Of a stretch of 64,000 bases of DNA, positions 1-8,881 are shown piece by piece. Source of the stretch: UBA3907 sp033810155 (GTDB taxonomy: Bacteria; Bacillota; Sulfobacillia; Fermentithermobacillales; Fermentithermobacillaceae); contig JAPXKJ010000001.1 of assembly GCA_033810155.1 (NCBI GenBank), forward strand, positions 109,643 through 173,642, read 5' to 3'. The notes below the pieces were generated by a model, which was not told the origin of the DNA, made no database searches, and saw only the letters and a program-made list of their open reading frames with translations. Made by a program: the position numbers and the translations under genes. Numbering within the stretch: the stretch's first letter is position 1; each line of letters opens with the position of its first letter.

Positions 1-264
1 CCGCGAGTCTATATCTATGCCGCAATAGCATCAGCGGCTGTGATTTTGGGTATAATCATCTTTTTCGTGACGAGACGCAGAAGAAGCGAGGATCAAGAGG
101 TTGTGCTTCCTTCACCGGACATCCTGGGAGAAGAATTGCCATCTATACCTCCCGAAACTCTAGCTAGGCAAAGAAGCCGCGAGAATGTTGAAAGACTAGC
201 GCGAACCAACCCCGAGGTAGTAGCTACTCTTATCAAATCGTGGTTATTGGAGGATGAGCGATAA
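1..264 (+). CDS. fliF: Flagellar MS-ring protein FliF, C-terminal end (5' truncated by window)
   Basis: Only the last 87 codons are present; the frame is open to the left edge. The visible part is one hydrophobic membrane segment, a basic stretch (RRRR) and a cytoplasmic tail ending in a helix with ENVERLARTNPEVVATLIKSW. A C-terminal membrane helix followed by such a tail is the FliF arrangement, and the tail is the part known to bind FliG. The stop overlaps the fliG start by one base (TAATG), which implies translational coupling. Identification rests on this tail and the fliG-fliH-fliI neighbours. Confidence 0.9.
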   Translation, partial: PRVYIYAAIASAAVILGIIIFFVTRRRRSEDQEVVLPSPDILGEELPSIPPETLARQRSRENVERLARTNPEVVATLIKSWLLEDER

Positions 265-1280
265 TGAGTGTACACAAGGGGGGATTAAGCGGAAGAGAAA
301 AGTCTGCCATACTTCTCATAGCTCTTGGGCCGGATCTATCCGCCCAAGTCATGAAGCATCTGAGGGATGAGGATATCGATGTTCTCACTCTCGAAATCGC
401 CTCAATTCGTAAAGTAGAACAAGAGACAAAAGACAAGGTGCTAGAAGAATTCAATGATATGTGCCTAGCTCAGGAGTACCTTGAAGAAGGAGGCATTGAC
501 TACGCAAGAACCATTTTGGAAAAAGCCCTTGGGAAGGACGAAGCTCAGCACGTGCTAGCACGGCTAACTTCGTCATTGCAGGTACGACCTTTTGACACGG
601 TTAGAAAGGCGGATCCTGCCCAAATTCTCAATTTTTTAGAAAACGAATCCCCGCAGACGATAGCCTTGGTCCTTAGCTACTTGCATCCTTCTCAATCCGC
701 AGAAATCATGTCCTCGCTAGAGCCTGATCTGCAAGTAGAAGTTGCCCGTAGGATTTCGATTATGGATCGGACAACCCCAGACATCGTAAAAGAGATAGAA
801 CGTGTGCTTGAGAGGAAGATCTTATCGATGGCTGGACAAGACTATACTCAAGCAGGAGGCATATCAGCGGTAGTTGAAATCCTCAACAACGTAGACAGAC
901 AGACGGAAAAGACGATCCTAAGCGCCCTAGAGATGGAAGCTCCCGATCTTGCCGAAGAAATCAAGCGCCGAATGTTCTTGTTCGAGGACATTGTCTATCT
1001 CGACGATAGGTCGGTTCAACGCTTCTTGCGCGATGTGGACCTTGGACGAGATCTTCCCCTTGCACTCAAGACCGCGTCCGAAGAGGTCAAGAGCAAGATA
1101 TACAGAAATCTGTCTTCGCGCGCCGCAGAAACCCTCAAAGAAAGCATAGATTACCTTGGACCAGTAAGAATGCGCGATGTTGAAGAGGCCCAACAAAAAA
1201 TCGTGTCAGTGATCCGCAGACTTGAAGAACAAGGGGAGATCATCATCGGTCGCGGTGGAGGAGATGAGATAGTTGTCTAG
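264..1280 (+). CDS. fliG: Flagellar motor switch protein FliG
   Basis: FliG (338 aa) is the C-ring protein that joins the MS ring to FliM/FliN and takes torque from the MotA stator. The three armadillo-like domains are recognisable. The N-terminal domain opens with LSGREKSAILLIALGP, the middle domain has the LSYLHPSQSAEIM stretch that corresponds to the family's EHPQ region, and the C-terminal domain carries a charged torque helix (around residues 270-310) followed by DYLGPVRMRDVEEAQQ. Length is normal. It starts at the ATG that overlaps the fliF stop and ends 8 bases inside fliH. Confidence 0.97.
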   Translation: MSVHKGGLSGREKSAILLIALGPDLSAQVMKHLRDEDIDVLTLEIASIRKVEQETKDKVLEEFNDMCLAQEYLEEGGIDYARTILEKALGKDEAQHVLARLTSSLQVRPFDTVRKADPAQILNFLENESPQTIALVLSYLHPSQSAEIMSSLEPDLQVEVARRISIMDRTTPDIVKEIERVLERKILSMAGQDYTQAGGISAVVEILNNVDRQTEKTILSALEMEAPDLAEEIKRRMFLFEDIVYLDDRSVQRFLRDVDLGRDLPLALKTASEEVKSKIYRNLSSRAAETLKESIDYLGPVRMRDVEEAQQKIVSVIRRLEEQGEIIIGRGGGDEIVV

Positions 1281-1998
1281 AGTATTCAGATCGGAAACTG
1301 CTAAGACGAGATCGGTATGGATTCCTTCGCTAGAATTTGATCCGGTAAACACAGATGAAAGCGACGAATCCGGCTCGCTTTTGGTCCTTGAAGAAACGTC
1401 TATGCAAGTTGCGACGCTTCTTGAAAGCGCCAAAGCACAAGCTCATGAGATTGTAGAGGAAGCAAAGAAGACGGCATCCGAATACCATGAAGAAGCTAGA
1501 AAAGCAGGTTTTTCAGAAGGTTATAACGAGGGCTTTCAGAAAGGATTGGGTCAAGCAGAGCAATTGATCAGTCAGGCAAAAGAAGTGCTCGAACAATCCA
1601 GAACTGCGTTTTCCCAGTATTTGGAAGCCTGTGAACCCTATCTTCTCGCAATGACTTTGGAAATAGCCAAAAAGATAGTAGGAGACGCTATACAGTGTGA
1701 TCCTGAAATCGCTCTATCGATGATACGCCAGGCGATTTCGGTTCTCGACGACGAATCAAGCATAACGATCAACGTGAACCCTGAGATCGTAGCCATTATA
1801 GAAGGCTCAAAGCAGAATCTCGAGGGTCAATACAATAATAGGAGCATAGAGGTAGTAGGTGATCCTTCCATATCTATTGGAGCCTTAGTTGAGAGCCCGC
1901 GTGGACAAGTTGATGCAACCATAGAAACGCAAATCGCAAATATAGCGAGAGCAATAGGGGAAGCTAGAACTCGCCAACACAGACAAGGTGCCGTATGA
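1273..1998 (+). CDS. fliH: Flagellar assembly protein FliH
   Basis: This 241-aa protein is the FliH-type stator of the flagellar export ATPase; it binds FliI and holds it at the export gate. The N-terminal half is a charged coiled coil containing small-residue repeats (GYNEGFQKGLGQA), the GxxxG signature of FliH. The C-terminal half is the globular FliI-binding and V-ATPase E-like domain (EIAKKIVGDAI). Start is TTG at 1273, overlapping the fliG end; no better start exists downstream. The stop overlaps the fliI ATG (ATGATG). Confidence 0.93.
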   Translation: MSRVFRSETAKTRSVWIPSLEFDPVNTDESDESGSLLVLEETSMQVATLLESAKAQAHEIVEEAKKTASEYHEEARKAGFSEGYNEGFQKGLGQAEQLISQAKEVLEQSRTAFSQYLEACEPYLLAMTLEIAKKIVGDAIQCDPEIALSMIRQAISVLDDESSITINVNPEIVAIIEGSKQNLEGQYNNRSIEVVGDPSISIGALVESPRGQVDATIETQIANIARAIGEARTRQHRQGAV

Positions 1999-3314
1999 TG
2001 GAAATCCCGTTCTCAACGTACATAGACGCCATAGCGTCGGCTAGAAACTTTACACACTGCGGGACTGTGACAGACATCATCGGCCTTTTGATTGAGTCAT
2101 CGGGCCCGAAAGCAAGGATGGGAGAGATTTGCAGACTATGGCCAAGGTCGGGATCTCCGGTCTTGGCTGAAATAGTAGGTTTCAGGGGCGGCAAGGCACT
2201 CTTGATGCCTTTTGACGACTTGGATGGAATTGCTCCAGGGTCTTTTGTCGAAGCTACCGGTACGCAGATGAAGGTCCCTGTAGGCAAGAAAATGTTAGGT
2301 AGGATCACCAACGCGTTGGGATTTCCCATGGATAACGACGTCATATGGCCGGTAGAAACCTATTACCCTGTAATGGAGAAAGCCCCCGCCCCCCTTGAAA
2401 GAGGCCTAATTGACTCTCCGTTCTCTACGGGAATAAGGGCAATAGATGGGCTTTTGACCATTGGAGAAGGTCAACGTATAGGCATATTCTCAGGCTCCGG
2501 TGTGGGGAAATCCACCTTAATGGGTATGATCGCTAGAAACACATCCGGAGACGTGAATGTAATAGCCCTAATAGGGGAAAGGGGTCGCGAAGTTCGCGAG
2601 TTCATAGAAAAAGACTTAGGTAAAGAAGGCCTGAGACGATCTATTGTGGTTGTGGCCACTTCCGACGAACCCGCACTTAAGCGAATTAAGTCCGCCTGGG
2701 TAGCAACTGCCATAGCAGAATACTTCAGAGACCAAGGATTGAACGTACTGCTAATGATGGACTCGATCACTAGATGGTGCATGGCACAAAGAGAGGTAGG
2801 ATTAGCTATTGGAGAACCTCCTACGACCAGAGGCTATACGCCGTCTGTGTTTTCCAATCTTCCAAAACTCTTAGAAAGAGCTGGTAAAGCAAGTACCGGC
2901 AGTATAACAGGGATCTACACTGTATTGGTCGAGGGAGATGACATGGACGAGCCTATCGCCGACGCCGCTAGAGGCATTCTGGATGGCCACATAGTGCTGT
3001 CTAGAGATTTGGCCCAAATGGGTCACTACCCTTCTATCGATGTTCTTGGGTCTGTATCACGTCTTATGCCAACTATCGTAAGCAAAGAGCATCTAGCAAT
3101 TGCCCAAGAGATGAGGAGCATTTTGGCCACCTATAAGAAAGCTGAGGATCTTGTAAACATCGGTGCATATGTAGAAGGTTCGAACCCGGCTATAGATAGG
3201 TCTTTAGAACATATTGAAGCAATCAACGCTTTCTTGAAACAAGGCGTTGATGAGTCGGTTTCGTTTGATGACGTGATAGCGGAAATGACTGGCGCATTTA
3301 AGAACATTGGCTAG
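1995..3314 (+). CDS. fliI: Flagellum-specific ATPase FliI
   Basis: FliI is the hexameric ATPase (439 aa) that unloads and energises export of axial proteins through the flagellar type III apparatus. The Walker A motif GSGVGKST lies near residues 167-174, preceded by the family sequence STGIRAIDGLLTIGEGQRIGIF. The Walker B region reads VLLMMDSITRWCMAQREVGLAIGEPP, typical of T3SS ATPases (ALMMDSVTRFA) and unlike F1-beta. It starts in the 4-base overlap with fliH. A 49-base gap separates it from fliJ. Confidence 0.97.
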   Translation: MMEIPFSTYIDAIASARNFTHCGTVTDIIGLLIESSGPKARMGEICRLWPRSGSPVLAEIVGFRGGKALLMPFDDLDGIAPGSFVEATGTQMKVPVGKKMLGRITNALGFPMDNDVIWPVETYYPVMEKAPAPLERGLIDSPFSTGIRAIDGLLTIGEGQRIGIFSGSGVGKSTLMGMIARNTSGDVNVIALIGERGREVREFIEKDLGKEGLRRSIVVVATSDEPALKRIKSAWVATAIAEYFRDQGLNVLLMMDSITRWCMAQREVGLAIGEPPTTRGYTPSVFSNLPKLLERAGKASTGSITGIYTVLVEGDDMDEPIADAARGILDGHIVLSRDLAQMGHYPSIDVLGSVSRLMPTIVSKEHLAIAQEMRSILATYKKAEDLVNIGAYVEGSNPAIDRSLEHIEAINAFLKQGVDESVSFDDVIAEMTGAFKNIG

Positions 3315-3363
3315 CCCTGTTCAAATGTCGGTCTCTATTCGATAACAAGATTGGAGATGCTTT

Positions 3364-3819
3364 TTGAGAAAGTTTGCATTCCCTTTAGAAAAAGTGCTTG
3401 AAGTGCGAGAACTAAAGCGGCTTATTGCAGAGGAGAGACTTGGAGCCCTCCTCAATGAAATGTACGCTATTGAGCACGCCCTGGAGGTTATCGAAGAAAG
3501 AGAGACAAAGAACCGGGACGATCTACTTGCGCTTGTAAAACAAGGCTTTGACTCGTTTCAGATGAAAGCGATTTTAAATTATGGCGCAGCGCTAGACGAA
3601 GACATAAGAACAACCAAGGAACAATTGGCTAGACAAACACTTTTGGTAAGGGAGGCTCAGGAAGAAGCAATCTCGCGAACCACAGAGAAAAAAGCACTTG
3701 AACAGCTCAAAGAAAAGCATCGAAGTCAGTACATGAAAGCCTATTGGTGGGAACAGAACAAGGAGCTGGATGAAATTGGATCTAGGTACTATCAAAGAAA
3801 CGGAAAGGAGGTGACCTAA
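3364..3819 (+). CDS. fliJ: Flagellar export protein FliJ
   Basis: This is a 151-aa, almost wholly alpha-helical, highly charged coiled-coil protein, beginning FPLEKVLEVRELKRLIAEERLG, the usual FliJ opening. FliJ is the central stalk of the FliI hexamer and couples ATPase activity to the FlhA gate. It starts at TTG with GGAGATG upstream. The position between fliI and fliK is canonical. Coiled-coil proteins diverge fast, so synteny carries much of the call. Confidence 0.88.
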   Translation: MRKFAFPLEKVLEVRELKRLIAEERLGALLNEMYAIEHALEVIEERETKNRDDLLALVKQGFDSFQMKAILNYGAALDEDIRTTKEQLARQTLLVREAQEEAISRTTEKKALEQLKEKHRSQYMKAYWWEQNKELDEIGSRYYQRNGKEVT

Positions 3820-3825
3820 TAGTCA

Positions 3826-5103
3826 ATGGATGCATCGTTTAGCATTAACCTCCCTATTGTGGGAGAAACTCTTGACACCGACAAGCCGGTGTGGCGATCA
3901 AGCAAAGCCGTTAGCCCCGTCGGCCTGGATTTTGCAAGTATAGTAATGCTGCTTTGTGCCGAGATGGGTATGCCAGCTGAAAACGCGCAACCAGTAATGG
4001 TCGAAGATGCTGAAAACCAAACCAATCTATTTCTATCCGGAATAGAACCTTCAATACAGTGCAATGTCAGCGAATATACTGCTTTGAATCAAGTTAGATA
4101 TCCAATGAGTCCTTCTTTCGCGGAGGTGAGCCTGCCATTTTCCGGAGCTACCGACATGATAGAAGAGCCCGTCGCTTCTAACTCAGAAATATATCTGGAA
4201 CCTGAGACCGCATCTTCGTCTTTGCCATTTCAGGAAATGATCGGTGCGGAGACAGTGGAGAACATCGCTGTATTGCACGAAGAAGTGATAAACCCAGCGT
4301 ATGAGGATTCATCGAACCAGAAGTCTTCAATTCCGAAAGTGCAGTTTCGTTCTGCGTTGGCTCTCGGCGAAAACGCACAGAACCATGCCGTGGAAACACA
4401 AGCGTCGCAAAAGAGTCACGCCGTGACTGAACAAGATCACGTGTCCCAAGCGGAAACAAACACCCCAACAAGAGATGGCGCGATTGACCTCACCGGGACC
4501 TCTTTCGAAACCAGAATCCATGAGGAGCCCAACAATTTGCTGAGAGAAGGTGACGATGAAAAGGCAAGCACGCCCGCGTCCGATGCTGCGCGGGGTAGGA
4601 ACATGGTCTTTGAGTTGAACGACCATCTTCTAGAGCCTACCAAACAAGCGGATCACAGATCGGATGCGATTCACCGATCACTGCCCACGGGTTTTGAGAA
4701 ACTGGCTGAATTCTTGGCGGAAAAAGCTAACAGCCGCTTGCCCACAAGCGTAGAACTTCGCCTGAACCCGCCAAGCCTCGGCAAAATGACTGTCTGGCTT
4801 TCGGCAAAGGGTGACGAAATAGTGGTGAAATTCGTCACATCTTCTTACGATGCGCAACAGGCCCTCATGAAGTCTCATGATCAGTTGGCGCAGACTCTAT
4901 CTGAAAAAGGGCTATCTCTAGCCGGTTTCTTTGCAGATCTAGGGACGACGAATGGGCAGAGACACCATAGTAAGTCCTTTGACGATGTTATAAAGAACCA
5001 TCGCACAGGTCCGACACGGCTATCGCTCGATCCAAACATTGATGAGACCGAGATAGCGGATCATTTGTCTGAGGGTTACAGAGTATTTGACTATCGTGTG
5101 TAA
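3826..5103 (+). CDS. fliK: Flagellar hook-length control protein FliK
   Basis: The protein (425 aa) has a long low-complexity N-terminal region rich in Ser, Thr, Glu and Asn (about residues 1-285). The C-terminal Flg_hook domain (about residues 290-385) contains LRLNPPSLGKMTVWLSAKGDEIVVKF, the conserved LxPxxLG(xv)(xv)L pattern of FliK. FliK is exported as a molecular ruler and switches export specificity through FlhB when the hook is complete. A strong AAAGGAGGTGACC site precedes the ATG at 3826. The N-terminal part would be hard to recognise alone. Confidence 0.88.
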   Translation: MDASFSINLPIVGETLDTDKPVWRSSKAVSPVGLDFASIVMLLCAEMGMPAENAQPVMVEDAENQTNLFLSGIEPSIQCNVSEYTALNQVRYPMSPSFAEVSLPFSGATDMIEEPVASNSEIYLEPETASSSLPFQEMIGAETVENIAVLHEEVINPAYEDSSNQKSSIPKVQFRSALALGENAQNHAVETQASQKSHAVTEQDHVSQAETNTPTRDGAIDLTGTSFETRIHEEPNNLLREGDDEKASTPASDAARGRNMVFELNDHLLEPTKQADHRSDAIHRSLPTGFEKLAEFLAEKANSRLPTSVELRLNPPSLGKMTVWLSAKGDEIVVKFVTSSYDAQQALMKSHDQLAQTLSEKGLSLAGFFADLGTTNGQRHHSKSFDDVIKNHRTGPTRLSLDPNIDETEIADHLSEGYRVFDYRV

Positions 5104-5118
5104 AAGGAGGCGACAAAC

Positions 5119-5568
5119 GTGGATTTAACAGTTCAGAAAGTCCAGACAGCGTCGAGTCAGACTTTTGGCAGCTCAAATACAGCCGAAGGCCTTCAGGATC
5201 AGTTTATGCAGATCCTGCTTACTCAGCTGAAATATCAAGATCCCATGGCTCCTATGGAAGAGAAAGATTTTTTCGCTCAAATGGCTCAGTTTACCACGGC
5301 CACACAAGTACAGGATCTTAACGACAAGGTATCGGTTCTATGCAACGTGATCTTCGAAAGCGAGTACTCAAAGGCATTCCTTGGCGCTTCCAACCTTATT
5401 GGAAAGGAGTTCCAGGCAGCAGTCGAAGACGGGTATGTTTCAGGATCGATAGAAGGCGTCGGGTTCGTAGAGGGAAAGCTTGTAGTTAAAAGCGAGGATA
5501 GATTAATTCCATTTGAGAACCTTGTTTGGATTGGGGGGACCAATCATGGATCTGAAGATACAAAATAG
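5119..5568 (+). CDS. flgD: Flagellar hook assembly (hook-cap) protein FlgD
   Basis: FlgD (149 aa) caps the growing hook and guides FlgE subunit insertion. The family signature is clear near residues 30-60: QFMQILLTQLKYQDPMAPMEEKDFFAQMAQF, where LxQLxxQDPxxPxD is diagnostic. The protein is short, with only a reduced C-terminal domain after the signature, as in many Bacillota. It starts at GTG 5119 behind AAAAGGAGG. It lies between fliK and flgE, and its 3' end overlaps the next gene by 23 bases. Confidence 0.93.
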   Translation: MDLTVQKVQTASSQTFGSSNTAEGLQDQFMQILLTQLKYQDPMAPMEEKDFFAQMAQFTTATQVQDLNDKVSVLCNVIFESEYSKAFLGASNLIGKEFQAAVEDGYVSGSIEGVGFVEGKLVVKSEDRLIPFENLVWIGGTNHGSEDTK

Positions 5569-5950
5569 TGGCGATTTGCGAGCATCCAATGTTAGCCGAG
5601 TGCCAGAGCGACGCGAAAGCAAGAGACCGGATCTAGTATCTCAGGAAACCCGTTCTTTTGCCGAAACTTTACGCAAAGCACAAAACGGGTTAGGGGTTAG
5701 ACTCTCAAGGCATGCAGAAGATAGGCTGAACCAATGGGGACAAGCCGCCAAAGAAGAATGCTTAGGAGAATTATCATATGCCATGGATATCGCTCAAGCG
5801 AAAGGAGCGAGGTCTACTTTGGTCATTTCACAAGGAGCAGCTTTTCTTGTGGCTCCTCAGAGTAGGACGGTAATAACAGTGGTTCCGGAAGACAGAATGA
5901 CGGAGAACTTGTTCACTTCCATAGACAGTGCGGTTTTGATGAGCAAATAA
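5546..5950 (+). CDS. Flagellar operon protein of the TIGR02530 type
   Basis: This 134-aa cytoplasmic protein matches the small flagellar-operon family found between flgD and flgE in Bacillota. The signature elements are SFAETLRKAQ, the LSRHAEDRLNQWG segment, and a C-terminal QGAAFLVAPQSRTVITVVP ending. Its biochemical role is not established as far as I know. I chose ATG 5546, which follows GGGGGGACC by a normal distance, rather than an upstream in-frame codon inside flgD. It is followed by an unusual 98-base GC-rich gap. Confidence 0.85.
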   Translation: MDLKIQNSGDLRASNVSRVPERRESKRPDLVSQETRSFAETLRKAQNGLGVRLSRHAEDRLNQWGQAAKEECLGELSYAMDIAQAKGARSTLVISQGAAFLVAPQSRTVITVVPEDRMTENLFTSIDSAVLMSK

Positions 5951-6048
5951 GCATATCGTTCGGGGCCGGACCCTTTCAGGGAGGCCGCGCGCTTCGGACC
6001 GACGGAAGAAGCGCCCGAACCCATGAAAAGAAAAGGGGTGCAATAAAC
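5951..6048 (+). promoter_or_regulatory. GC-rich intergenic three-way-junction RNA candidate upstream of flgE
   Basis: The gap before flgE is much more GC-rich than its surroundings and is full of inverted repeats. GTTCGGG (5958-5964) pairs with CCCGAAC (6014-6020), enclosing two hairpins. One is GCC 965-967/GGC 983-985 (5965-5985) continued by CCC 5971-5973/GGG 5979-5981. The other is GCGCTTC 5989-5995 paired with GAAGCGC 6008-6014. The flgE ribosome binding site (AAAAGGGG) follows about 15 bases after the closing stem. It could be a translational regulator, a processing site or an unrecognised RNA element; no known riboswitch consensus was recognised. Confidence 0.45.
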
Positions 6049-7290
6049 ATGATGCGTTCACTGTTCAGCGCTGTGTCTGGGTTGAGGACACACCAGACCC
6101 GCATGGACGTAATTGGAAACAACATAGCTAACGTAAACACACCAGGATATAAGTCGAGTAGAGCAACTTTCCAGGAAGTGTTTAGCCAAACTCTACAAGG
6201 GGCGGGTTCTCCTTCTGGTACGTCGACTACTGAACGAGGCGGAACCAACCCGATGCAGGTAGGTTTGGGTGTAGATGTGGCTAGTATAGATACTATTCAG
6301 ACACCGGGAAATCTTCAGCCAACTGGCAGATCGACAGACTTAGCAATAGAAGGCAACGGTTTCTTTGTGGTTCTCGATGGTGAGACAAAAGCGTATTCGC
6401 GAGTAGGGATCTTCTCTACCGACGGCGACGGGATCCTTGTGGACTACGAGGGGAGAAAGGTGTTGGGATGGGTTGCAGACTCCTCTGGAGTTCTCCCAAC
6501 TGATCGCACAGGAGATAATCTGACACCTCTATCAATACAGATAGGTTCAAACATGCCAGCCAAGGCAACAAAGAATGTGCAATGGATCAAGAATCTTGAT
6601 GCTAACAGCGACGTAGGTGCAACTAAGCAGTCGGCGGTAACTGTGTATGACTCTCTCGGGAGTACCCATACCATTCTTATGAAATTCGAAAAGACAGCAA
6701 CCACCAACGAATGGTCATGGACTGCGACCTACGAAAACAACCAGATCGGAAATGGGGTCGTTAAATTTAATGCGGATGGAACGTTAAATTCGCCAACTGG
6801 TGGTGCTACGCTTACCTTAAATCCAACAGGAGGCGCTTCTCAAGGTCAGGCTATAACAATGGATTTTTCAAACCTGACCCAAGTGGCAGGTCCTACTACG
6901 GTGGAGTCGGGAGCAGTAGATGGCTGGCCCACGGGCACTTTGGAGTCGTTTAGTTTTGACTCAAGCGGAGTGGTTTCCGGGTTTTATTCTAACGGAAAAA
7001 ACCTAGTCTTGGGACAAATCGCTTTGGCGAACTTTAGAAATCCATCGGGGCTTATCAAACTGGGCAACAGCCTTTTCTTAGAATCAAACAACTCAGGACG
7101 CGTGGAGATAGGTCCTGCGGGCACGTCAGGGAGAGGTACCGTAGCTCCCGCGGCCTTGGAGATGTCCAACGTAGATCTGGCAGAGGAATTCACTCAAATG
7201 ATCATTACCCAGAGGGGATTTCAGGCAAACTCACGAGTAATTACAGTATCGGACGAGCTTTTACAAGAATTGGTCAATCTTAAGAGGTAA
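6049..7290 (+). CDS. flgE: Flagellar hook protein FlgE
   Basis: FlgE (413 aa) is the hook subunit, exported by the flagellar T3SS. The N-terminal rod/hook domain starts MMRSLFSAVSGLRTHQTRMDVIGNNIANVNTPGYK, with the ANVNTPGYK motif shared by axial proteins. The family-specific TGRSTDLAIEGNGFFVV and the C-terminal helix (SNVDLAEEFTQMIITQRGFQANSRVI) are all present. Length is normal for a hook protein with one variable central domain. ATG at 6049 follows AAAAGGGGTGC. flbD, which often follows flgE, is absent; motA starts 28 bases later. Confidence 0.96.
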   Translation: MMRSLFSAVSGLRTHQTRMDVIGNNIANVNTPGYKSSRATFQEVFSQTLQGAGSPSGTSTTERGGTNPMQVGLGVDVASIDTIQTPGNLQPTGRSTDLAIEGNGFFVVLDGETKAYSRVGIFSTDGDGILVDYEGRKVLGWVADSSGVLPTDRTGDNLTPLSIQIGSNMPAKATKNVQWIKNLDANSDVGATKQSAVTVYDSLGSTHTILMKFEKTATTNEWSWTATYENNQIGNGVVKFNADGTLNSPTGGATLTLNPTGGASQGQAITMDFSNLTQVAGPTTVESGAVDGWPTGTLESFSFDSSGVVSGFYSNGKNLVLGQIALANFRNPSGLIKLGNSLFLESNNSGRVEIGPAGTSGRGTVAPAALEMSNVDLAEEFTQMIITQRGFQANSRVITVSDELLQELVNLKR

Positions 7291-7317
7291 CTGAATCTAG
7301 GCACGAGGTGAAAATAA

Positions 7318-8130
7318 ATGGATAGGGCGTCTGTTATCGGCTTGGTATCGGGTATCGTCATTCTTGTCTTGGCGATAATGTCAGGCGGTAGCATCGGGAG
7401 TTTCTGGGATCCAGCATCGATACTCATAACAATAGGAGGGACTTTCACTGCTACTTTGATGAGCTATCACCTTAGCACTTTTCTTGAAGTGATAAAGATC
7501 GCCAAGAACGCTTTCACAGAAAAAGAAGAGGACCTACCTGGGACCATCAACACCATTGTAGAATTTGCAGACAAAGCGCGCAGAGAAGGTCTGTTGGCTC
7601 TCGATGAAGATGCAGACGCCCTGGAGGATCCTTTCCTCCAAAAAGGAATAAGGCTTGTAGTTGACGGAACAACTCCGGAACTTGTACGCAATATTTTGGA
7701 AACTGAGCTAGTGTTCATTACACAACGGCACAAGTTAGGGCAGAGCGTATTCGAAACGATGGCCGTCTTTGCCCCTGCTTTTGGTATGCTTGGAACGCTG
7801 ATAGGTCTCATACAGATGTTAGTGAACCTCGATAGTCCGGACGCCATAGGCCCCGGAATGGCAACCGCACTGGTAACTACCTTTTACGGGTCACTCATTG
7901 CAAACGTAGTCTGTCTGCCAATAGCTAACAAGCTAAAAAACAAAAGCACCAACGAGGTTTACGTAAAAGAAGCGATTATAGAAGGCGTCTTGTCAATTCA
8001 GTCTGGGGATAACCCTAGAATAGTCCAAGAGAAACTTAAGTCTTTCCTGCCTCCCAAAGATAGATTAGAGATTTCAATGCCTTCAAAAACGAGGGAGGTG
8101 AGCGGGCGTGAAACCTTGGATGCAAGATGA
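7318..8130 (+). CDS. motA: Flagellar motor stator protein MotA
   Basis: The 270-aa protein has four membrane segments. Two lie in the first 60 residues, and two (near residues 145-205) contain APAFGMLGTLIGLIQMLVNL and ALVTTFYGSLIANVV, the conserved MotA/PomA/TolQ region. A charged cytoplasmic loop between the pairs contacts FliG. It forms the ion-conducting stator with MotB, whose gene overlaps its 3' end by 23 bases. I cannot tell proton from sodium specificity from sequence alone. Confidence 0.95.
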   Translation: MDRASVIGLVSGIVILVLAIMSGGSIGSFWDPASILITIGGTFTATLMSYHLSTFLEVIKIAKNAFTEKEEDLPGTINTIVEFADKARREGLLALDEDADALEDPFLQKGIRLVVDGTTPELVRNILETELVFITQRHKLGQSVFETMAVFAPAFGMLGTLIGLIQMLVNLDSPDAIGPGMATALVTTFYGSLIANVVCLPIANKLKNKSTNEVYVKEAIIEGVLSIQSGDNPRIVQEKLKSFLPPKDRLEISMPSKTREVSGRETLDAR

Positions 8131-8851
8131 AGATCCTCCGCCTCAGGCACCATGGCTGAACACATATGCGGACATGGTTACGCTTCTTCTGTGCTTCTTT
8201 GTGCTGCTTTTTTCTATGTCCGTGGTTAACGTTAAGAAATTTGAAGCTGTGATGTCTTCTCTGCAGGGAGCGCTTGGTATATTGGAAGGTGCACCGGTGC
8301 CGACTCCTAACGGCAGTCCTACTGAGATGTTTGATCCTGGCGATCTAGTGGCGCAGCTGCTAGCGAAGGAAATGGCAGAAATGGCGAAACTGCAAGAAGT
8401 CATCGAGAAGGAACTCAAAGAGTCCGGTCTTTCTGACAAAGTCGGAGTTAGTCTCGAAGAACGTGGAGTTGTATTGAGATTTGCAGACACAGTGCTCTTT
8501 GATGTAGGGCAGGACATCCTTAGGCCCGAATCTGCTGAGGCACTTCAAAAGATAGGTGACATCATAAAGGACCTGGATAATCCCATACGCGTAGAGGGAC
8601 ACACAGACAACTGGCCGATTAACACCCCGAGGTTTCCTTCAAACTGGGAGTTATCAACAGCACGTGCCACACGAGTGGTAAGGTTTTTGATAGAAGAGGC
8701 AGGCGTAGAGCCAAGACAGCTGCAAGCCGCAGGGTACGGCGAATACTACCCGCTCGAATCGAATGAAACTGTAGAGGGCAGGCAAAAGAATCGCAGAGTG
8801 GACATAGTTATTCTCAGGCCATCCCTTTCCTCGGCTGAGCCGAATAGGTGA
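8108..8851 (+). CDS. motB: Flagellar motor stator protein MotB (OmpA-like)
   Basis: MotB (247 aa) anchors the stator to peptidoglycan. A short cytoplasmic tail is followed by one membrane helix, WLNTYADMVTLLLCFFVLLFSM, in which Asp22 is the expected ion-binding residue. The C-terminal OmpA-like domain has the peptidoglycan-binding pattern (VEGHTDNWPI, then NWELSTARATRVVRFL and RQKNRRVDI). It starts at GTG 8108 behind GGGAGGTGAGC, inside the motA end, so translation is probably coupled. Confidence 0.95.
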   Translation: MKPWMQDEDPPPQAPWLNTYADMVTLLLCFFVLLFSMSVVNVKKFEAVMSSLQGALGILEGAPVPTPNGSPTEMFDPGDLVAQLLAKEMAEMAKLQEVIEKELKESGLSDKVGVSLEERGVVLRFADTVLFDVGQDILRPESAEALQKIGDIIKDLDNPIRVEGHTDNWPINTPRFPSNWELSTARATRVVRFLIEEAGVEPRQLQAAGYGEYYPLESNETVEGRQKNRRVDIVILRPSLSSAEPNR

Positions 8852-8881
8852 ATAGAACTAAATGGATAGAGGTGAACTAGA

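Noticed and set aside
4178..4643. Several overlapping minus-strand frames inside fliK
   Set aside because: They arise from the low-complexity N-terminal region of FliK and show no domain or ribosome site.
5951..6048. c-di-GMP (GEMM) riboswitch before flgE
   Set aside because: The fold is a three-way junction but the conserved GEMM sequence elements are absent.
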